This document shows positions 47,228-57,145 of a DNA stretch of 64,000 nucleotides, in pieces; position 1 is the first letter of the stretch; each line of letters begins with the position of its first letter. Origin of the DNA: Vibrio orientalis CIP 102891 = ATCC 33934. Its GTDB lineage: Bacteria > Pseudomonadota > Gammaproteobacteria > Enterobacterales > Vibrionaceae. Below the pieces are notes generated by a model that was not told the origin of the DNA, made no database searches, and worked only from the letters and a program-made list of their open reading frames with translations. Position numbers and translations under genes: made by a program. The stretch spans positions 186,001-250,000 of the forward strand of contig NZ_ACZV01000005.1 in NCBI RefSeq assembly GCF_000176235.1, read 5' to 3'.

Positions 47228-47255
47228 GATAGCAGGAGTTGTAGGCAATTTTTAT

Positions 47256-47288
47256 GTATTTGGGAGTAGCTTTCGGTCCCCCAAATAC
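47256..47288. other. Hairpin between palindromic copies 6 and 7
   Basis: GTATTTGGG (47256-47264) pairs perfectly with CCCAAATAC (47280-47288) around a 15-nt loop. It has no T tract and lies inside the 177-bp repeat period, but is present only once. Confidence 0.6.
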
Positions 47289-47301
47289 TGAGACTATCCG
47301 C

Positions 47302-47404
47302 GTCATTCCATAGACCGAAGAATGAGGGAGTAGGGAATCTCATCCAATCTTCGACACGCTATAAGAGATCGCCAACTCGCTCGCGCCTCACTCTTGAGGA
47401 TGAC
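47302..47404 (+). repeat. Dispersed palindromic element, copy 7
   Basis: A 103-bp copy, 177 bp after copy 6. The two share their centre and the 3' flank (GATAG-AGGAGTTGTA with one change), so this is a tandem duplication. Confidence 0.94.
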
Positions 47405-47447
47405 GATAGTAGGAGTTGTAATGCAGGTCGCTCTTATCGTGTATTTA

Positions 47448-48197
47448 TTAACTCGGCCAACTATCAGGCACAACAAACCAAAACTGCCCTTCTTTTGTCT
47501 GAGCATGAACAAATCGTCCATTGGTTTTGCCTATCGGGTTATTGAACTCTTGTAAACCAATTGCCCAAAGCGGCTTTTCGAGTTCATAGAGCGGCTCGCC
47601 AATTTGATCCCATTGACTTTGATAACACCAATAACCAGTGATTTGACTAGGGTTTAAGGCAAGACCTAAACACTCATTAGGAATCGTCTCTGGCGAAAAA
47701 GGATTGATATAAAGACGCCCTTGGATTAACAAATGCTCAGAAAGATCTGAATAGTGGGGATATTGTTCAAGAAATTCATTTGAAGAGCTCATCTTTAATT
47801 GATGGGAGAGCATTCTTGCGAGTTTTTTATCTAGTTGATCATGCGCATTTGGTCCGTACCAAATCCCTTGATGTAATAGATAGAATTTAATCGCAACTTC
47901 CCAGTGTTCATTTTGCTGTGACGTCAGGTTATGTAGGATCAGATCAATCGCGCCTAAGGTTTGACCAGATGCCTTATTGATTTGAATCTCTTCTTCGAGC
48001 AGCGAATACTTTTCACTATTGCTGATGAGCTCAGTGCATAGGTGTTGGTAGATGAAGCCTAGTCGAGGATTTCCCTGATAATCATCTTGTTTTAGAGGAG
48101 TGATATTCAGCGCTTTGACATCGACAAATGGCGGCGTCAGATTAAATAGCGATGGCGTCTCATGGACCCAATGATAAAAACGTTGTAAAGCGTTCAT
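47448..48197 (-). CDS. DUF1853 family protein
   Basis: A 249-residue protein. NPRLGFIYQHLCTELI, the block TLGAIDLILHNL, HWEVAIKFYLLHQGIWYGPN and LDKKLARMLSHQL follow the DUF1853 pattern as I know it. The arrangement of E, D and ExxK-like residues (GAIDLIL then WEVAIKF) resembles a PD-(D/E)xK nuclease core, which is an inference from motif spacing. No signal or membrane segment. It stands alone on the minus strand between palindromic repeats and ybgI. Confidence 0.8.
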   Translation of the reverse strand: MNALQRFYHWVHETPSLFNLTPPFVDVKALNITPLKQDDYQGNPRLGFIYQHLCTELISNSEKYSLLEEEIQINKASGQTLGAIDLILHNLTSQQNEHWEVAIKFYLLHQGIWYGPNAHDQLDKKLARMLSHQLKMSSSNEFLEQYPHYSDLSEHLLIQGRLYINPFSPETIPNECLGLALNPSQITGYWCYQSQWDQIGEPLYELEKPLWAIGLQEFNNPIGKTNGRFVHAQTKEGQFWFVVPDSWPS

Positions 48198-48320
48198 CCT
48201 TAAACCTATATCTGCTTGAACGCCACTATTGTAGCTAGGTGCTGGTAAGGTTGCTATGGTTCGAATACACTTTGCACAGCAAGATAAAGCAGTAATGAAA
48301 GCAATGAGATGGAAGCTGTC

Positions 48321-49079
48321 ATGAACAACTTACAATTAGAAAAAATCCTTAACGAGAAACTCTCTCCACAACTCATTAAAGACTATGCACCTAACGGCTT
48401 GCAGGTTGAAGGTAAAGAGCTGATTAAAAAGGTCGTTACCGGTGTGACGGCTTCACAAGCATTAATTGATAAAGCGGTAGAGCTCAACGCTGATGCACTT
48501 TTGGTTCACCACGGCTATTTTTGGAAAGGTGAACCTGAGCCGATTCGTGGTATGAAAGGTAAGCGCATCCGCACACTGATCAAGAACGACGTAAACTTGT
48601 TGGGGTACCACCTACCACTAGATATCCACCCTGAACTGGGTAATAACGCTGAACTGGCACGTTTGTTAGAAATAGACGTTGAAGGTGGTCTTGAAGGTCA
48701 TCCGCAATCTGTCGCGATGTTTGGTCGACTAAAAACACCAATGACAGGTGCTGAGTTCGCCAGCAAGATTAATCAAGTACTCGCTCGCGAGCCACTGCAC
48801 ATTGCGCCAGATAATGCCGATAAGATGATTGAAACAGTCGGTTGGTGTACTGGTGGTGGCCAAGATTATATCGAGCTAGCGGCTCAAAATGGCCTCGATG
48901 CCTTTGTATCAGGCGAGATCTCAGAGCGTACGACTTACTCGGCACGCGAGCAAGATATCCATTATTTCGCTGCAGGTCACCATGCGACCGAGCGCTACGG
49001 AATTAAAGCTCTTGGTGAATGGTTAGCCAAAGAACACGATTTGGATGTCGAATTTATTGATATTGATAATCCGGTTTAA
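48321..49079 (+). CDS. ybgI: Nif3-like dinuclear metal protein YbgI
   Basis: A 252-residue member of the Nif3/NGG1p-interacting family, also linked to GTP cyclohydrolase I type 2 by annotation, with a two-metal site in a hexameric toroid. Metal ligands are visible in DALLVHHGYFWKGE, NLLGYHLPLDIHPELGNNAEL and IHYFAAGHHATERYG. The frame opens at an ATG (48309), but GGAAG lies 5 nt before the ATG at 48321, which gives MNNLQLEKILNEKL, the family-like start. The biological role is unresolved. In E. coli ybgI also lies near gltA-sdh. Confidence 0.93.
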   Translation: MNNLQLEKILNEKLSPQLIKDYAPNGLQVEGKELIKKVVTGVTASQALIDKAVELNADALLVHHGYFWKGEPEPIRGMKGKRIRTLIKNDVNLLGYHLPLDIHPELGNNAELARLLEIDVEGGLEGHPQSVAMFGRLKTPMTGAEFASKINQVLAREPLHIAPDNADKMIETVGWCTGGGQDYIELAAQNGLDAFVSGEISERTTYSAREQDIHYFAAGHHATERYGIKALGEWLAKEHDLDVEFIDIDNPV

Positions 49080-49119
49080 GGTCATTTTTAGATTTTGGGG
49101 AGTTTAAGATAGAGAAGTC

Positions 49120-49222
49120 GTCATTCCATAGAGTGACGAAGGAGCGAGTAGGGAATCTCCATAAGTTACCGACTTGCTTTAAGAGCTCCCCAACTCACTC
49201 ATGACTCGTTTTTGAGGATGAC
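49120..49222 (+). repeat. Dispersed palindromic element, copy 8
   Basis: A 103-bp diverged copy (GTCATTCCATAGAGTGACG at the left, TTTTGAGGATGAC at the right), 40 bp after the ybgI stop. Here the gene's terminator follows the element instead of preceding it. Confidence 0.92.
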
Positions 49223-49236
49223 AACTCATCTAATAA

Positions 49237-49268
49237 AAAAGGCTGACGTGTAAACGTCAGCCTTTTAT
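49237..49268. terminator. Bidirectional terminator, ybgI and gltA
   Basis: AAAAGGCTGACGT/ACGTCAGCCTTTT, a 13-bp perfect stem with a GTAA loop. Confidence 0.93.
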
Positions 49269-49285
49269 TTTTTGCTAGTCAGCTA

Positions 49286-50575
49286 TTATTCACGCTCATG
49301 TAGAGGCGAGAATTCACGCTGTACTTCACCAGTGTATAGCTGGCGAGGGCGACCGATACGGTTTAGTGGATCGCTGTGCATTTCGTTCCAGTGTGCAATC
49401 CAACCGATAGTACGAGAGATTGCAAAGATAACGGTAAACATTGATACAGGAATGCCAATCGCTTTCAGAATGATACCTGAGTAGAAGTCTACGTTCGGGT
49501 ATAGTTTCTTCGATACAAAGTATTCGTCAGAAAGAGCAATACGTTCAAGTTCCATTGCCACGTCAAGCAGTGGATCTTTGATATTAAGCTCTTTAAGTAC
49601 TTCGTGGCACGTTTCACGCATAACCGTAGCACGTGGATCGTAGTTCTTGTAAACACGGTGACCGAAGCCCATTAGGCGGAACGGGTCATCTTTATCCTTC
49701 GCACGTGCAACGTACTCAGGAATGTTATCGACACTACCGATCTCTTCAAGCATCTTCAGACATGCTTCGTTAGCACCACCGTGAGCTGGGCCCCATAAAG
49801 ATGCGATACCTGCCGCGATACAAGCGAATGGGTTAGCACCTGATGAACCAGACAGACGTACTGTAGACGTTGAAGCGTTTTGCTCGTGGTCTGCGTGCAA
49901 TGTAAAGATTTTATCCATTGCGCGAGCAACAACAGGGTTAACTTCGTACTCTTCACATGGGTTAGCGAACATCATGTGCAGGTAGTTCTCAGCGTAGCTT
50001 AGGTCATTACGTGGATAAATGAATGGCTGGCCGATTGAGTACTTGTAACACATTGCCGCAAGTGTTGGCATTTTCGACAGTAGTCGATATGCCGCGATTT
50101 CGCGGTGTTCGTCGTTATTGATATCTAATGAATCGTGGTAAAACGCAGCAAGTGCACCGACTACGCCACACATAACTGCCATTGGGTGAGCATCACGACG
50201 GAAGCCATGGAAGAAGCTAGCGATTTGCTCATGTACCATCGTATGGCGAGTTACAGTTGTTTTGAATTGCTCGTATTGTTCACGGGTTGGGGCTTCACCA
50301 TAAAGAAGGATGTAACATACTTCTAAGTAATCAGCATTATTTGCTAGCTGATCAATTGGGTAACCGCGGTGCAAAAGAATGCCTTTGCCGCCGTCGATGT
50401 AGGTGATTTGAGATTCACAAGATGCAGTGGCAAGAAAACCTGGGTCAAATGTAAAGAATCCATTTGCTCCCAGTTTACGAACATCAATTACAGGTGTGCC
50501 TAGGGCACCTTCCATAATCGGCAGCTCGATTGGCGCTTGACCTTCAACATGAAGGGTAGCTTTCTTATCCGCCAT
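49286..50575 (-). CDS. gltA: Citrate synthase, type II
   Basis: A 429-residue hexameric, NADH-sensitive type of citrate synthase, making citrate from acetyl-CoA and oxaloacetate. Active-site blocks are present: [20 protein letters not shown], the His in [30 protein letters not shown] and the Asp in [11 protein letters not shown]. The length is close to E. coli (427). It is divergent from sdhCDAB across 396 bp, exactly as in E. coli, so the TCA entry enzyme and the later steps share one control region. Confidence 0.99.
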   Translation of the reverse strand: MADKKATLHVEGQAPIELPIMEGALGTPVIDVRKLGANGFFTFDPGFLATASCESQITYIDGGKGILLHRGYPIDQLANNADYLEVCYILLYGEAPTREQYEQFKTTVTRHTMVHEQIASFFHGFRRDAHPMAVMCGVVGALAAFYHDSLDINNDEHREIAAYRLLSKMPTLAAMCYKYSIGQPFIYPRNDLSYAENYLHMMFANPCEEYEVNPVVARAMDKIFTLHADHEQNASTSTVRLSGSSGANPFACIAAGIASLWGPAHGGANEACLKMLEEIGSVDNIPEYVARAKDKDDPFRLMGFGHRVYKNYDPRATVMRETCHEVLKELNIKDPLLDVAMELERIALSDEYFVSKKLYPNVDFYSGIILKAIGIPVSMFTVIFAISRTIGWIAHWNEMHSDPLNRIGRPRQLYTGEVQREFSPLHERE

Positions 50576-50971
50576 AACAATCTCCTTTGTTTTATTATTT
50601 AATCCGTCCAGGATGTTTGTGTGACATTTTTGTACGTGTGTTCGTTATCAAAGTCAATTTTTCTCCTCTGATGTGTGCACTTGTTATGATTTTTTGAATG
50701 CAAAACGTTAAAAATCTGGGCTGTGTAGCAAAAATTGTTACATCAATTGTATTAGAATGTTGCCAGCCGTATAGTGGCGCAGTAAATTTTGGTGGAAACC
50801 TTATAAATTCAAGGCTTGAAACAAATGTGAGGTGAAGTTTCGAGTCTTGTTGTTAACAAATTTTTTACAAAATACTCGGTCATTTGATGGGGTTGCTTGT
50901 TATATAAATGTTAACTTTTGCAGGTTTGCAACCAAAATTCGTTCATAACTATAAATGCTCAATGGAGCTGA
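50576..50971. other. Divergent gltA-sdhC control region
   Basis: 396 bp without an ORF, very AT-rich. It must hold the promoters for both units. TGTTAAC occurs twice upstream of sdhC (50851-50857 and 50909-50915) and resembles ArcA-site cores. No CRP or other operator can be called with confidence. Confidence 0.5.
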
Positions 50972-51364
50972 GTGAGCAAGCCCGTGAAAGAAAGAAAGTC
51001 AAGACCTGTTAATTTAGATTTACAGACCATTCGCTTTCCGATCACTGCAATCGCATCTATTTTACACCGTGTATCCGGTGTGATTACGTTTGTCGCGGTC
51101 GGGATCCTACTTTGGTTACTATCCATTTCCTTATCCTCTCCTGTAGGTTACGCACAAGCAGTCGACATTGTTGATGGCTTCTTTGTGACGTTTATCTTGT
51201 GGGGAATTCTAACGGCACTGGCCTACCATATTGTTGGTGGTATCCGTCACCTTCTGATGGACTTAGGTCATTTTGAAGAGCTGGAATCTGGTGCAATGAG
51301 CGCTAAGGTTGCATTCGCAGCGACAGCCGTCCTGTCACTACTAGCGGGGATCATGGTGTGGTAA
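50972..51364 (+). CDS. sdhC: Succinate dehydrogenase cytochrome b556 subunit
   Basis: A 130-residue membrane anchor subunit with three transmembrane helices that helps bind haem b and ubiquinone. ASILHRVSGVITF carries the Ser and Arg of the quinone site, and YHIVGGIRHLLMDLG carries the haem His motif. The start is GTG, 4 nt after GGAG (a short spacing). It is the first gene of sdhCDAB, then sucABCD. sdhD starts inside its last codons. Confidence 0.96.
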   Translation: MSKPVKERKSRPVNLDLQTIRFPITAIASILHRVSGVITFVAVGILLWLLSISLSSPVGYAQAVDIVDGFFVTFILWGILTALAYHIVGGIRHLLMDLGHFEELESGAMSAKVAFAATAVLSLLAGIMVW

Positions 51365-51702
51365 AACATATTTCATCTTTTGGTCGTAATGGTGTACACG
51401 ATTTCCTACTGATTCGTGCTACTGCGATCATCATGACACTTTATACAATCTATCTGGTTAGCTTCTGTGCTTTCACAGATATTTCTTACGTATCTTGGAC
51501 TCAGTTCTTTGGTGGCACGTTCACTAAAGTGTTCACGATGTTAGCGTTGGTTTCGGTTCTAATCCATGCGTGGATTGGTTTGTGGCAGGTTCTTACTGAC
51601 TACATCAAATGCGCTAAGCTTCGTGGCGGCCTACAGTTAGCTGTTATTGCAGTACTGTTTGGCTACTTCTTCTCTGGTCTATTTATTTTGTGGGGTGCGT
51701 AA
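51358..51702 (+). CDS. sdhD: Succinate dehydrogenase hydrophobic anchor subunit
   Basis: A 114-residue, three-helix subunit completing the haem b and quinone site. LIHAWIGLWQVLTDYIK has the haem-ligand His and the Asp-Tyr pair of the quinone pocket. The GTG start overlaps the sdhC stop by 7 bp, and the gene abuts sdhA directly, so translation is coupled. Confidence 0.95.
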   Translation: MVKHISSFGRNGVHDFLLIRATAIIMTLYTIYLVSFCAFTDISYVSWTQFFGGTFTKVFTMLALVSVLIHAWIGLWQVLTDYIKCAKLRGGLQLAVIAVLFGYFFSGLFILWGA

Positions 51703-53469
51703 GTGTCTATTCCAGTTCGCGAATTTGATGCCGTAGTAATCGGCGCTGGTGGTGCAGGCATGCGTGCTGCGCTACAAATCTCTGAGCAAGGCCTATCATG
51801 TGCTTTGCTTTCTAAAGTATTTCCTACTCGTTCTCACACTGTATCAGCACAGGGTGGTATCACTGTTGCGTTAGGTAACGCGCATGAAGACCACTGGGAA
51901 CAGCACATGTACGATACCGTTAAAGGTTCTGACTACATCGGTGACCAAGACGCTATCGAGTACATGTGTAAGAATGGTCCTGAGTCAGTCATTGAACTTG
52001 AGAAAATGGGTCTACCTTTCTCGCGTTTCGACAACGGTACTATCTACCAACGTCCTTTCGGCGGTCAGTCGAAGAACTTCGGTGGTGAGCAGGCTGCGCG
52101 CACAGCAGCTGCAGCTGACCGTACTGGTCACGCGCTTCTACACACGCTTTACCAGCAAAACATCAAACACAAAACAACCGTATTCTCTGAGTGGTATGCA
52201 CTTGATCTTGTGAAGAACGAAGATGGTGTTGTTCTAGGTTGTACTGCGCTTTGTATGGAAACCGGTGAAGTTTGTTACTTCAAATCAAAAGCAACCATCC
52301 TAGCTACGGGTGGTGCAGGTCGTATCTACGCATCAACAACGAATGCTCACATCAACACGGGTGATGGCGTTGGTATGGCACTTCGTGCAGGCGTTCCAAT
52401 GCAAGATATGGAAATGTGGCAGTTCCACCCAACGGGTATCGCTGGCGCAGGTGTTCTTGTAACAGAAGGCTGTCGTGGTGAAGGTGGTTACCTTCTCAAC
52501 AAAGATGGCGAACGTTTCATGGAGCGTTACGCCCCTAACGCGAAAGACCTTGCTGGTCGTGACGTTGTTGCTCGTTCAATGATGATTGAAATCCGTGAAG
52601 GTCGAGGCTGCGATGGTCCTTGGGGTCCACATATTAAACTGAAACTGGATCACCTAGGTAAAGAGACTCTTGAGTCACGTCTACCTGGCGTTTGTGAACT
52701 GTCTCGTACATTTGCTCACGTTGACCCAGTGAAAGAGCCAATCCCAGTAATTCCAACTTGTCACTACATGATGGGTGGCGTTCCAACTCAGGTTTCTGGT
52801 CAGGCTATCAAGCAAGATGAAAGCGGCGCTGATGTTGAAGTTCAAGGCCTATTCGCTTGTGGTGAAATTGCATCTGTATCTGTACACGGTGCTAACCGTC
52901 TTGGTGGTAACTCACTTCTCGACTTGGTGGTATTTGGCCGTGCAACAGGTCTACACCTTGGTGAGACGTTGGCGAAACAAGCGGAAGCGAAAGCAGCAAC
53001 TGAAGCTGACATTGAGCGTTCTCTAGAGCGTTACAACCGTTGGGAAAACAGCACAGAGGGTGAAGACCCAGCACAGATTCGTAAAGACCTACAACAATGT
53101 ATGCAGAATAACTTCTCGGTATTCCGTGAAGGTGATGCAATGGCTAAAGGTCTTGAAGAGCTGAAAGTTATCCGTGAGCGTCTGAAAAACGCACACCTTG
53201 CTGATAAATCAACAGAGTTCAACACTCAGCGTATTGAGTGTCTAGAACTAGAAAACCTGATGGAAACAGCATACGCAACAGCCGTAGCGGCAAACTACCG
53301 TACAGAAAGTCGTGGAGCACATGCTCGTTTTGACTTCCCAGATCGTGATGATGCGCAGTGGCTATGTCACTCGGTCTACAATCCAGAAACGGAAGCAATG
53401 GCGAAGCGTGATGTCAACATGGAACCTATTCACCGTGATGCGTTCCCGCCGAAAGCACGTACGTACTAA
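51703..53469 (+). CDS. sdhA: Succinate dehydrogenase flavoprotein subunit
   Basis: A 588-residue catalytic subunit with covalent FAD, oxidising succinate to fumarate at the cytoplasmic face. It has a Rossmann motif [16 protein letters not shown], the FAD-linked His in [11 protein letters not shown], the active-site [21 protein letters not shown] and [19 protein letters not shown]. The length equals E. coli (588). The GTG start directly follows the sdhD stop. Confidence 0.99.
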   Translation: MSIPVREFDAVVIGAGGAGMRAALQISEQGLSCALLSKVFPTRSHTVSAQGGITVALGNAHEDHWEQHMYDTVKGSDYIGDQDAIEYMCKNGPESVIELEKMGLPFSRFDNGTIYQRPFGGQSKNFGGEQAARTAAAADRTGHALLHTLYQQNIKHKTTVFSEWYALDLVKNEDGVVLGCTALCMETGEVCYFKSKATILATGGAGRIYASTTNAHINTGDGVGMALRAGVPMQDMEMWQFHPTGIAGAGVLVTEGCRGEGGYLLNKDGERFMERYAPNAKDLAGRDVVARSMMIEIREGRGCDGPWGPHIKLKLDHLGKETLESRLPGVCELSRTFAHVDPVKEPIPVIPTCHYMMGGVPTQVSGQAIKQDESGADVEVQGLFACGEIASVSVHGANRLGGNSLLDLVVFGRATGLHLGETLAKQAEAKAATEADIERSLERYNRWENSTEGEDPAQIRKDLQQCMQNNFSVFREGDAMAKGLEELKVIRERLKNAHLADKSTEFNTQRIECLELENLMETAYATAVAANYRTESRGAHARFDFPDRDDAQWLCHSVYNPETEAMAKRDVNMEPIHRDAFPPKARTY

Positions 53470-53487
53470 GGAAAGGAGGATAATATT

Positions 53488-54198
53488 ATGAAACTGAATT
53501 TCTCTTTGTACCGCTACAATCCGGACGTTGATCAAAAACCTTACATGAAAGACTACACGCTTGAAGTGGACGAAGGCTCTGACATGATGCTTTTGGATGC
53601 GTTGATTCTGCTGAAAGAGCAAGATCCAAGCATCTCGTTCCGTCGCTCTTGCCGTGAAGGTGTATGTGGTTCTGACGGTCTGAACATGAATGGTAAAAAT
53701 GGCCTAGCGTGTATCACGCCACTTTCTGCACTTAAAGCAGACAAGATTGTGATTCGCCCATTACCAGGTTTGCCTGTTGTTCGAGATCTTATTGTTGACA
53801 TGACACAGTTCTACGATAACTATTCGAAAGTTAAGCCTTTCTTGATTGATGACGGTGCTCTACCGCCATCACGTGAGAACCTGCAAACGCCAGATGAGCG
53901 TGCTCATCTTGATGGCCTATACGAATGTATCATGTGTGCATGTTGTACAACGTCATGCCCATCTTTCTGGTGGAACCCAGATAAGTTTATTGGCCCTGCA
54001 GGTCTATTGGCAGCTTACCGCTGGTTAATTGATAGCCGAGATACAGCAACAGATGAACGTCTATCAAATCTTGATGATGCATTTAGCGTTTTCCGTTGCC
54101 ATGGCATCATGAATTGTGTAAGTGTTTGTCCTAAGGGATTAAATCCGACGAAAGCGATTGGTCACATCAAGACGATGTTGGTTAACCGTTCTGTCTAA
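53488..54198 (+). CDS. sdhB: Succinate dehydrogenase iron-sulfur subunit
   Basis: A 236-residue subunit that carries electrons from FAD to quinone through three clusters. [2Fe-2S] ligands are in SCREGVCGSDGLNMNGKNGLAC, and [4Fe-4S] and [3Fe-4S] ligands are in CIMCACCTTSCPSFWW and CHGIMNCVSVCPKGLNP. AGGAGG precedes the ATG with good spacing. It lies 18 bp after sdhA and 93 bp before sucA, with no terminator between them. Confidence 0.99.
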   Translation: MKLNFSLYRYNPDVDQKPYMKDYTLEVDEGSDMMLLDALILLKEQDPSISFRRSCREGVCGSDGLNMNGKNGLACITPLSALKADKIVIRPLPGLPVVRDLIVDMTQFYDNYSKVKPFLIDDGALPPSRENLQTPDERAHLDGLYECIMCACCTTSCPSFWWNPDKFIGPAGLLAAYRWLIDSRDTATDERLSNLDDAFSVFRCHGIMNCVSVCPKGLNPTKAIGHIKTMLVNRSV

Positions 54199-54291
54199 TG
54201 AAACAAAAAATTGCCGGCCTAATTTGGGTCGGCTCTTAATAGCTCGGCGTAAGACCGAAGCAAACGTGAAAACTACTGGTTAAGGGAAAAT

Positions 54292-57117
54292 ATGCACAAC
54301 GGCGTGATGAAGGCGTGGCTCGAGTCTTCACACTTGGCTGGCGCCAATGCAACGTATGTAGAGGACCTCTACGAACTGTATCTAAGTGATCCCGATCTGG
54401 TAAGTGAGGAGTGGAAACGCGTATTTGAAGGCTTGCCTAAGCCGACAGAAGAAGTGGTAGAACAACCACATTCGCGTGTCCGTGACTACTTCCGACGACT
54501 CGCTCAAGAAACAAAGCATTATAGTGTCCAGGTTAGTGATCCAGATGTCGACGCTAAACAAGTTAAAGTACTCCAATTAATCAATGCTTACCGATTCCGT
54601 GGACACGAAGCGGCACAGCTTGACCCTCTTGGTTTATGGCAACGTCCACCTGTGGCGGAGCTAGAACCCGCATTCCACAATCTTACCGAAGATGACCTAG
54701 AAGAGACCTTCAACGTTGGTTCTTTTGCCATTGGCCAAGAGACGATGCAGTTGAAAGATATCTATTCAGCTCTGAAGAAAACGTACTGTGGTTCTATCGG
54801 TGCAGAATACATGCACATGACAGACACAGAACAAAAACGTTGGATCCAGCAACGTTTAGAGTCTGTGATTGGTCAACCTTCTTTCTCTACTGAAGAAAAG
54901 CACATGTTCCTAGACGAGCTGACAGCAGCTGAAGGTCTAGAGCGTTACCTAGGTGCAAAATTCCCAGGTGCTAAGCGATTCTCACTAGAAGGTGGTGATG
55001 CACTAATCCCAATGACGAAAGAATTGATTCGTCATGCGGGTGCAAGTGGCATGCGTGAAGTGGTTATCGGTATGGCTCACCGTGGTCGTCTAAACATGTT
55101 GGTAAACGTGTTAGGTAAGAAACCACAAGACCTATTCGATGAATTTGCTGGTAAGCATGACGAAACGTGGGGTACAGGTGATGTTAAGTATCACCAAGGT
55201 TTCTCAGCGGATTTCGCAACGCCAGGCGGTGATGTTCACCTAGCGCTAGCCTTTAACCCATCTCACCTTGAGATTGTAAACCCAGTAGTTATTGGTTCGG
55301 TACGTGCCCGTCAAGATCGTTTAGGCGACAAGACAGGTAGTACAGTTCTGCCGATCACTATTCATGGTGACTCTGCAATTGCAGGTCAAGGCGTAGTTGC
55401 TGAGACGTTCAATATGTCTCAGGCACGTGGTTTCCAAGTTGGCGGTACGGTTCGAATTGTTGTCAATAACCAAGTTGGTTTCACGACATCTAACCCGACT
55501 GATACGCGTTCAACCATGTACTGTACCGATATCGCTAAGATGGTACAGGCACCAATTTTCCACGTAAACGCAGACGATCCAGAAGCGGTTGCATTTGTTA
55601 CTCGTATCGCGCTTGATTACCGTAACGAATTTAAACGCGATGTTGTGATTGATTTGGTTTGTTACCGTCGTCATGGTCACAACGAAGCGGATGAGCCGAA
55701 TGCGACTCAGCCACTGATGTACCAGAAAATCAAGAAGCACCCAACGCCACGTAAGCTATACGCGGACGTGCTAATGGAAAAAGACGTTCTTGGTATTGAT
55801 ACTGCTACGCAACTGGTCAACGAGTACCGTGACGCATTGGATCACGGCGAAGTTGTCGTTAAAGAGTGGCGTCCTATGGCTCTTCACTCAGTAGACTGGT
55901 CTCCGTACCTTGGTCATGACTGGGATGTTGAGTGGGACAACAAATTTGATACTGAGCGCTTAATTGAGCTAGGTCAGCGTCTATGTACTTACCCAGAGAG
56001 CCACAAGCTGCAAAGCCGAGTGAACAAGCTTTACAACGATCGTAAAGCGATGATCAGCGGCGAGAAAGCGGTTGACTGGGGTATGGCAGAAACGTTGGCG
56101 TATGCAACGCTCGTTGATGACGGTAAGCGTATTCGTATTTCAGGGCAGGATTCTGGCCGTGGTACTTTCTTCCACCGTCACTCAGTTCTGCATAACCAGA
56201 ACGATGCAAGCACGTTTGTTCCTCTAGCAAATATCCACGATAAACAAGGTCCGTTCCAAGTCTTCGACTCGGTGCTTTCTGAAGAAGCAGTATTGGCCTT
56301 TGAATACGGTTATGCGACAGCAGAGCCAAGTGGCCTAACGCTTTGGGAAGCGCAGTTTGGTGATTTCGCCAACGGTGCACAAGTTGTTATTGACCAATTT
56401 ATCTCGTCAGGTGAACAAAAGTGGGCTCGACTATGTGGCCTAACGATGTTGCTTCCGCACGGTTATGAAGGTCAAGGCCCAGAGCACTCGTCAGCACGCC
56501 TAGAGCGTTACTTACAGCTTTGTGCTGAGCAAAACATGCAGGTTGTTGTGCCATCAACTCCGGCGCAGGTTTACCACATGATTCGCCGCCAAGTTGTTCG
56601 CCCAATGCGTCGACCTCTTATTGTGATGTCACCGAAGTCTCTACTTCGTCACCCGCTATGTACTTCTACATTAGAAGACCTATCGGAAGGGACATTCCAA
56701 CCAGCGATTCCAGAGATCGACAACCTAGACGCAGCTAAAGTGAAACGCGTAGTCTTCTGTTCGGGTAAAGTTTACTTCGACTTGCTAGAGCAACGTCGTA
56801 ACAACGAACAAGACGATGTGGCTATTGTGCGTATCGAGCAGCTATACCCATTCCCACAGGATGAAGTGAAAGCGGCGATCGAGCAATACACTAATGTTGA
56901 AGACTTTGTTTGGTGTCAAGAAGAGCCTCAAAACCAAGGTGCTTGGTACTGTAGCCAACACAACTTCCGTGCTGCAATCCCAGCCGGTGCTGATCTTAAA
57001 TATGCTGGCCGCCCAGCATCAGCATCACCAGCTGTCGGTTATATGTCAGTACACTTGAAACAACAAAAAGCGCTGGTTGAAGACGCGCTTAACGTGAATA
57101 CAAAAACTTCGGATTAA
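54292..57117 (+). CDS. sucA: 2-oxoglutarate dehydrogenase E1
   Basis: A 941-residue thiamine-diphosphate enzyme that decarboxylates 2-oxoglutarate and passes the succinyl group to SucB. The N-terminal SHLAGANATYVEDLYELYL is the E2-binding segment. VVIGMAHRGRLNMLVNVLGK, the block HGDSAIAGQGVVAETFN and VCYRRHGHNEADEP form the cofactor site. The length is near E. coli (933). AGGGA precedes the ATG. An ATG at 54307 is possible but lacks a ribosome site. Confidence 0.99.
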   Translation: MHNGVMKAWLESSHLAGANATYVEDLYELYLSDPDLVSEEWKRVFEGLPKPTEEVVEQPHSRVRDYFRRLAQETKHYSVQVSDPDVDAKQVKVLQLINAYRFRGHEAAQLDPLGLWQRPPVAELEPAFHNLTEDDLEETFNVGSFAIGQETMQLKDIYSALKKTYCGSIGAEYMHMTDTEQKRWIQQRLESVIGQPSFSTEEKHMFLDELTAAEGLERYLGAKFPGAKRFSLEGGDALIPMTKELIRHAGASGMREVVIGMAHRGRLNMLVNVLGKKPQDLFDEFAGKHDETWGTGDVKYHQGFSADFATPGGDVHLALAFNPSHLEIVNPVVIGSVRARQDRLGDKTGSTVLPITIHGDSAIAGQGVVAETFNMSQARGFQVGGTVRIVVNNQVGFTTSNPTDTRSTMYCTDIAKMVQAPIFHVNADDPEAVAFVTRIALDYRNEFKRDVVIDLVCYRRHGHNEADEPNATQPLMYQKIKKHPTPRKLYADVLMEKDVLGIDTATQLVNEYRDALDHGEVVVKEWRPMALHSVDWSPYLGHDWDVEWDNKFDTERLIELGQRLCTYPESHKLQSRVNKLYNDRKAMISGEKAVDWGMAETLAYATLVDDGKRIRISGQDSGRGTFFHRHSVLHNQNDASTFVPLANIHDKQGPFQVFDSVLSEEAVLAFEYGYATAEPSGLTLWEAQFGDFANGAQVVIDQFISSGEQKWARLCGLTMLLPHGYEGQGPEHSSARLERYLQLCAEQNMQVVVPSTPAQVYHMIRRQVVRPMRRPLIVMSPKSLLRHPLCTSTLEDLSEGTFQPAIPEIDNLDAAKVKRVVFCSGKVYFDLLEQRRNNEQDDVAIVRIEQLYPFPQDEVKAAIEQYTNVEDFVWCQEEPQNQGAWYCSQHNFRAAIPAGADLKYAGRPASASPAVGYMSVHLKQQKALVEDALNVNTKTSD

Positions 57118-57145
57118 GAACTAGAAGTTAAAGGAAGAAACAGAT

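Noticed and set aside
50851..50915. ArcA operators upstream of sdhC
   Set aside because: Only the short TGTTAAC core recurs, which is expected in such AT-rich DNA. Kept as a remark in the gap entry only.
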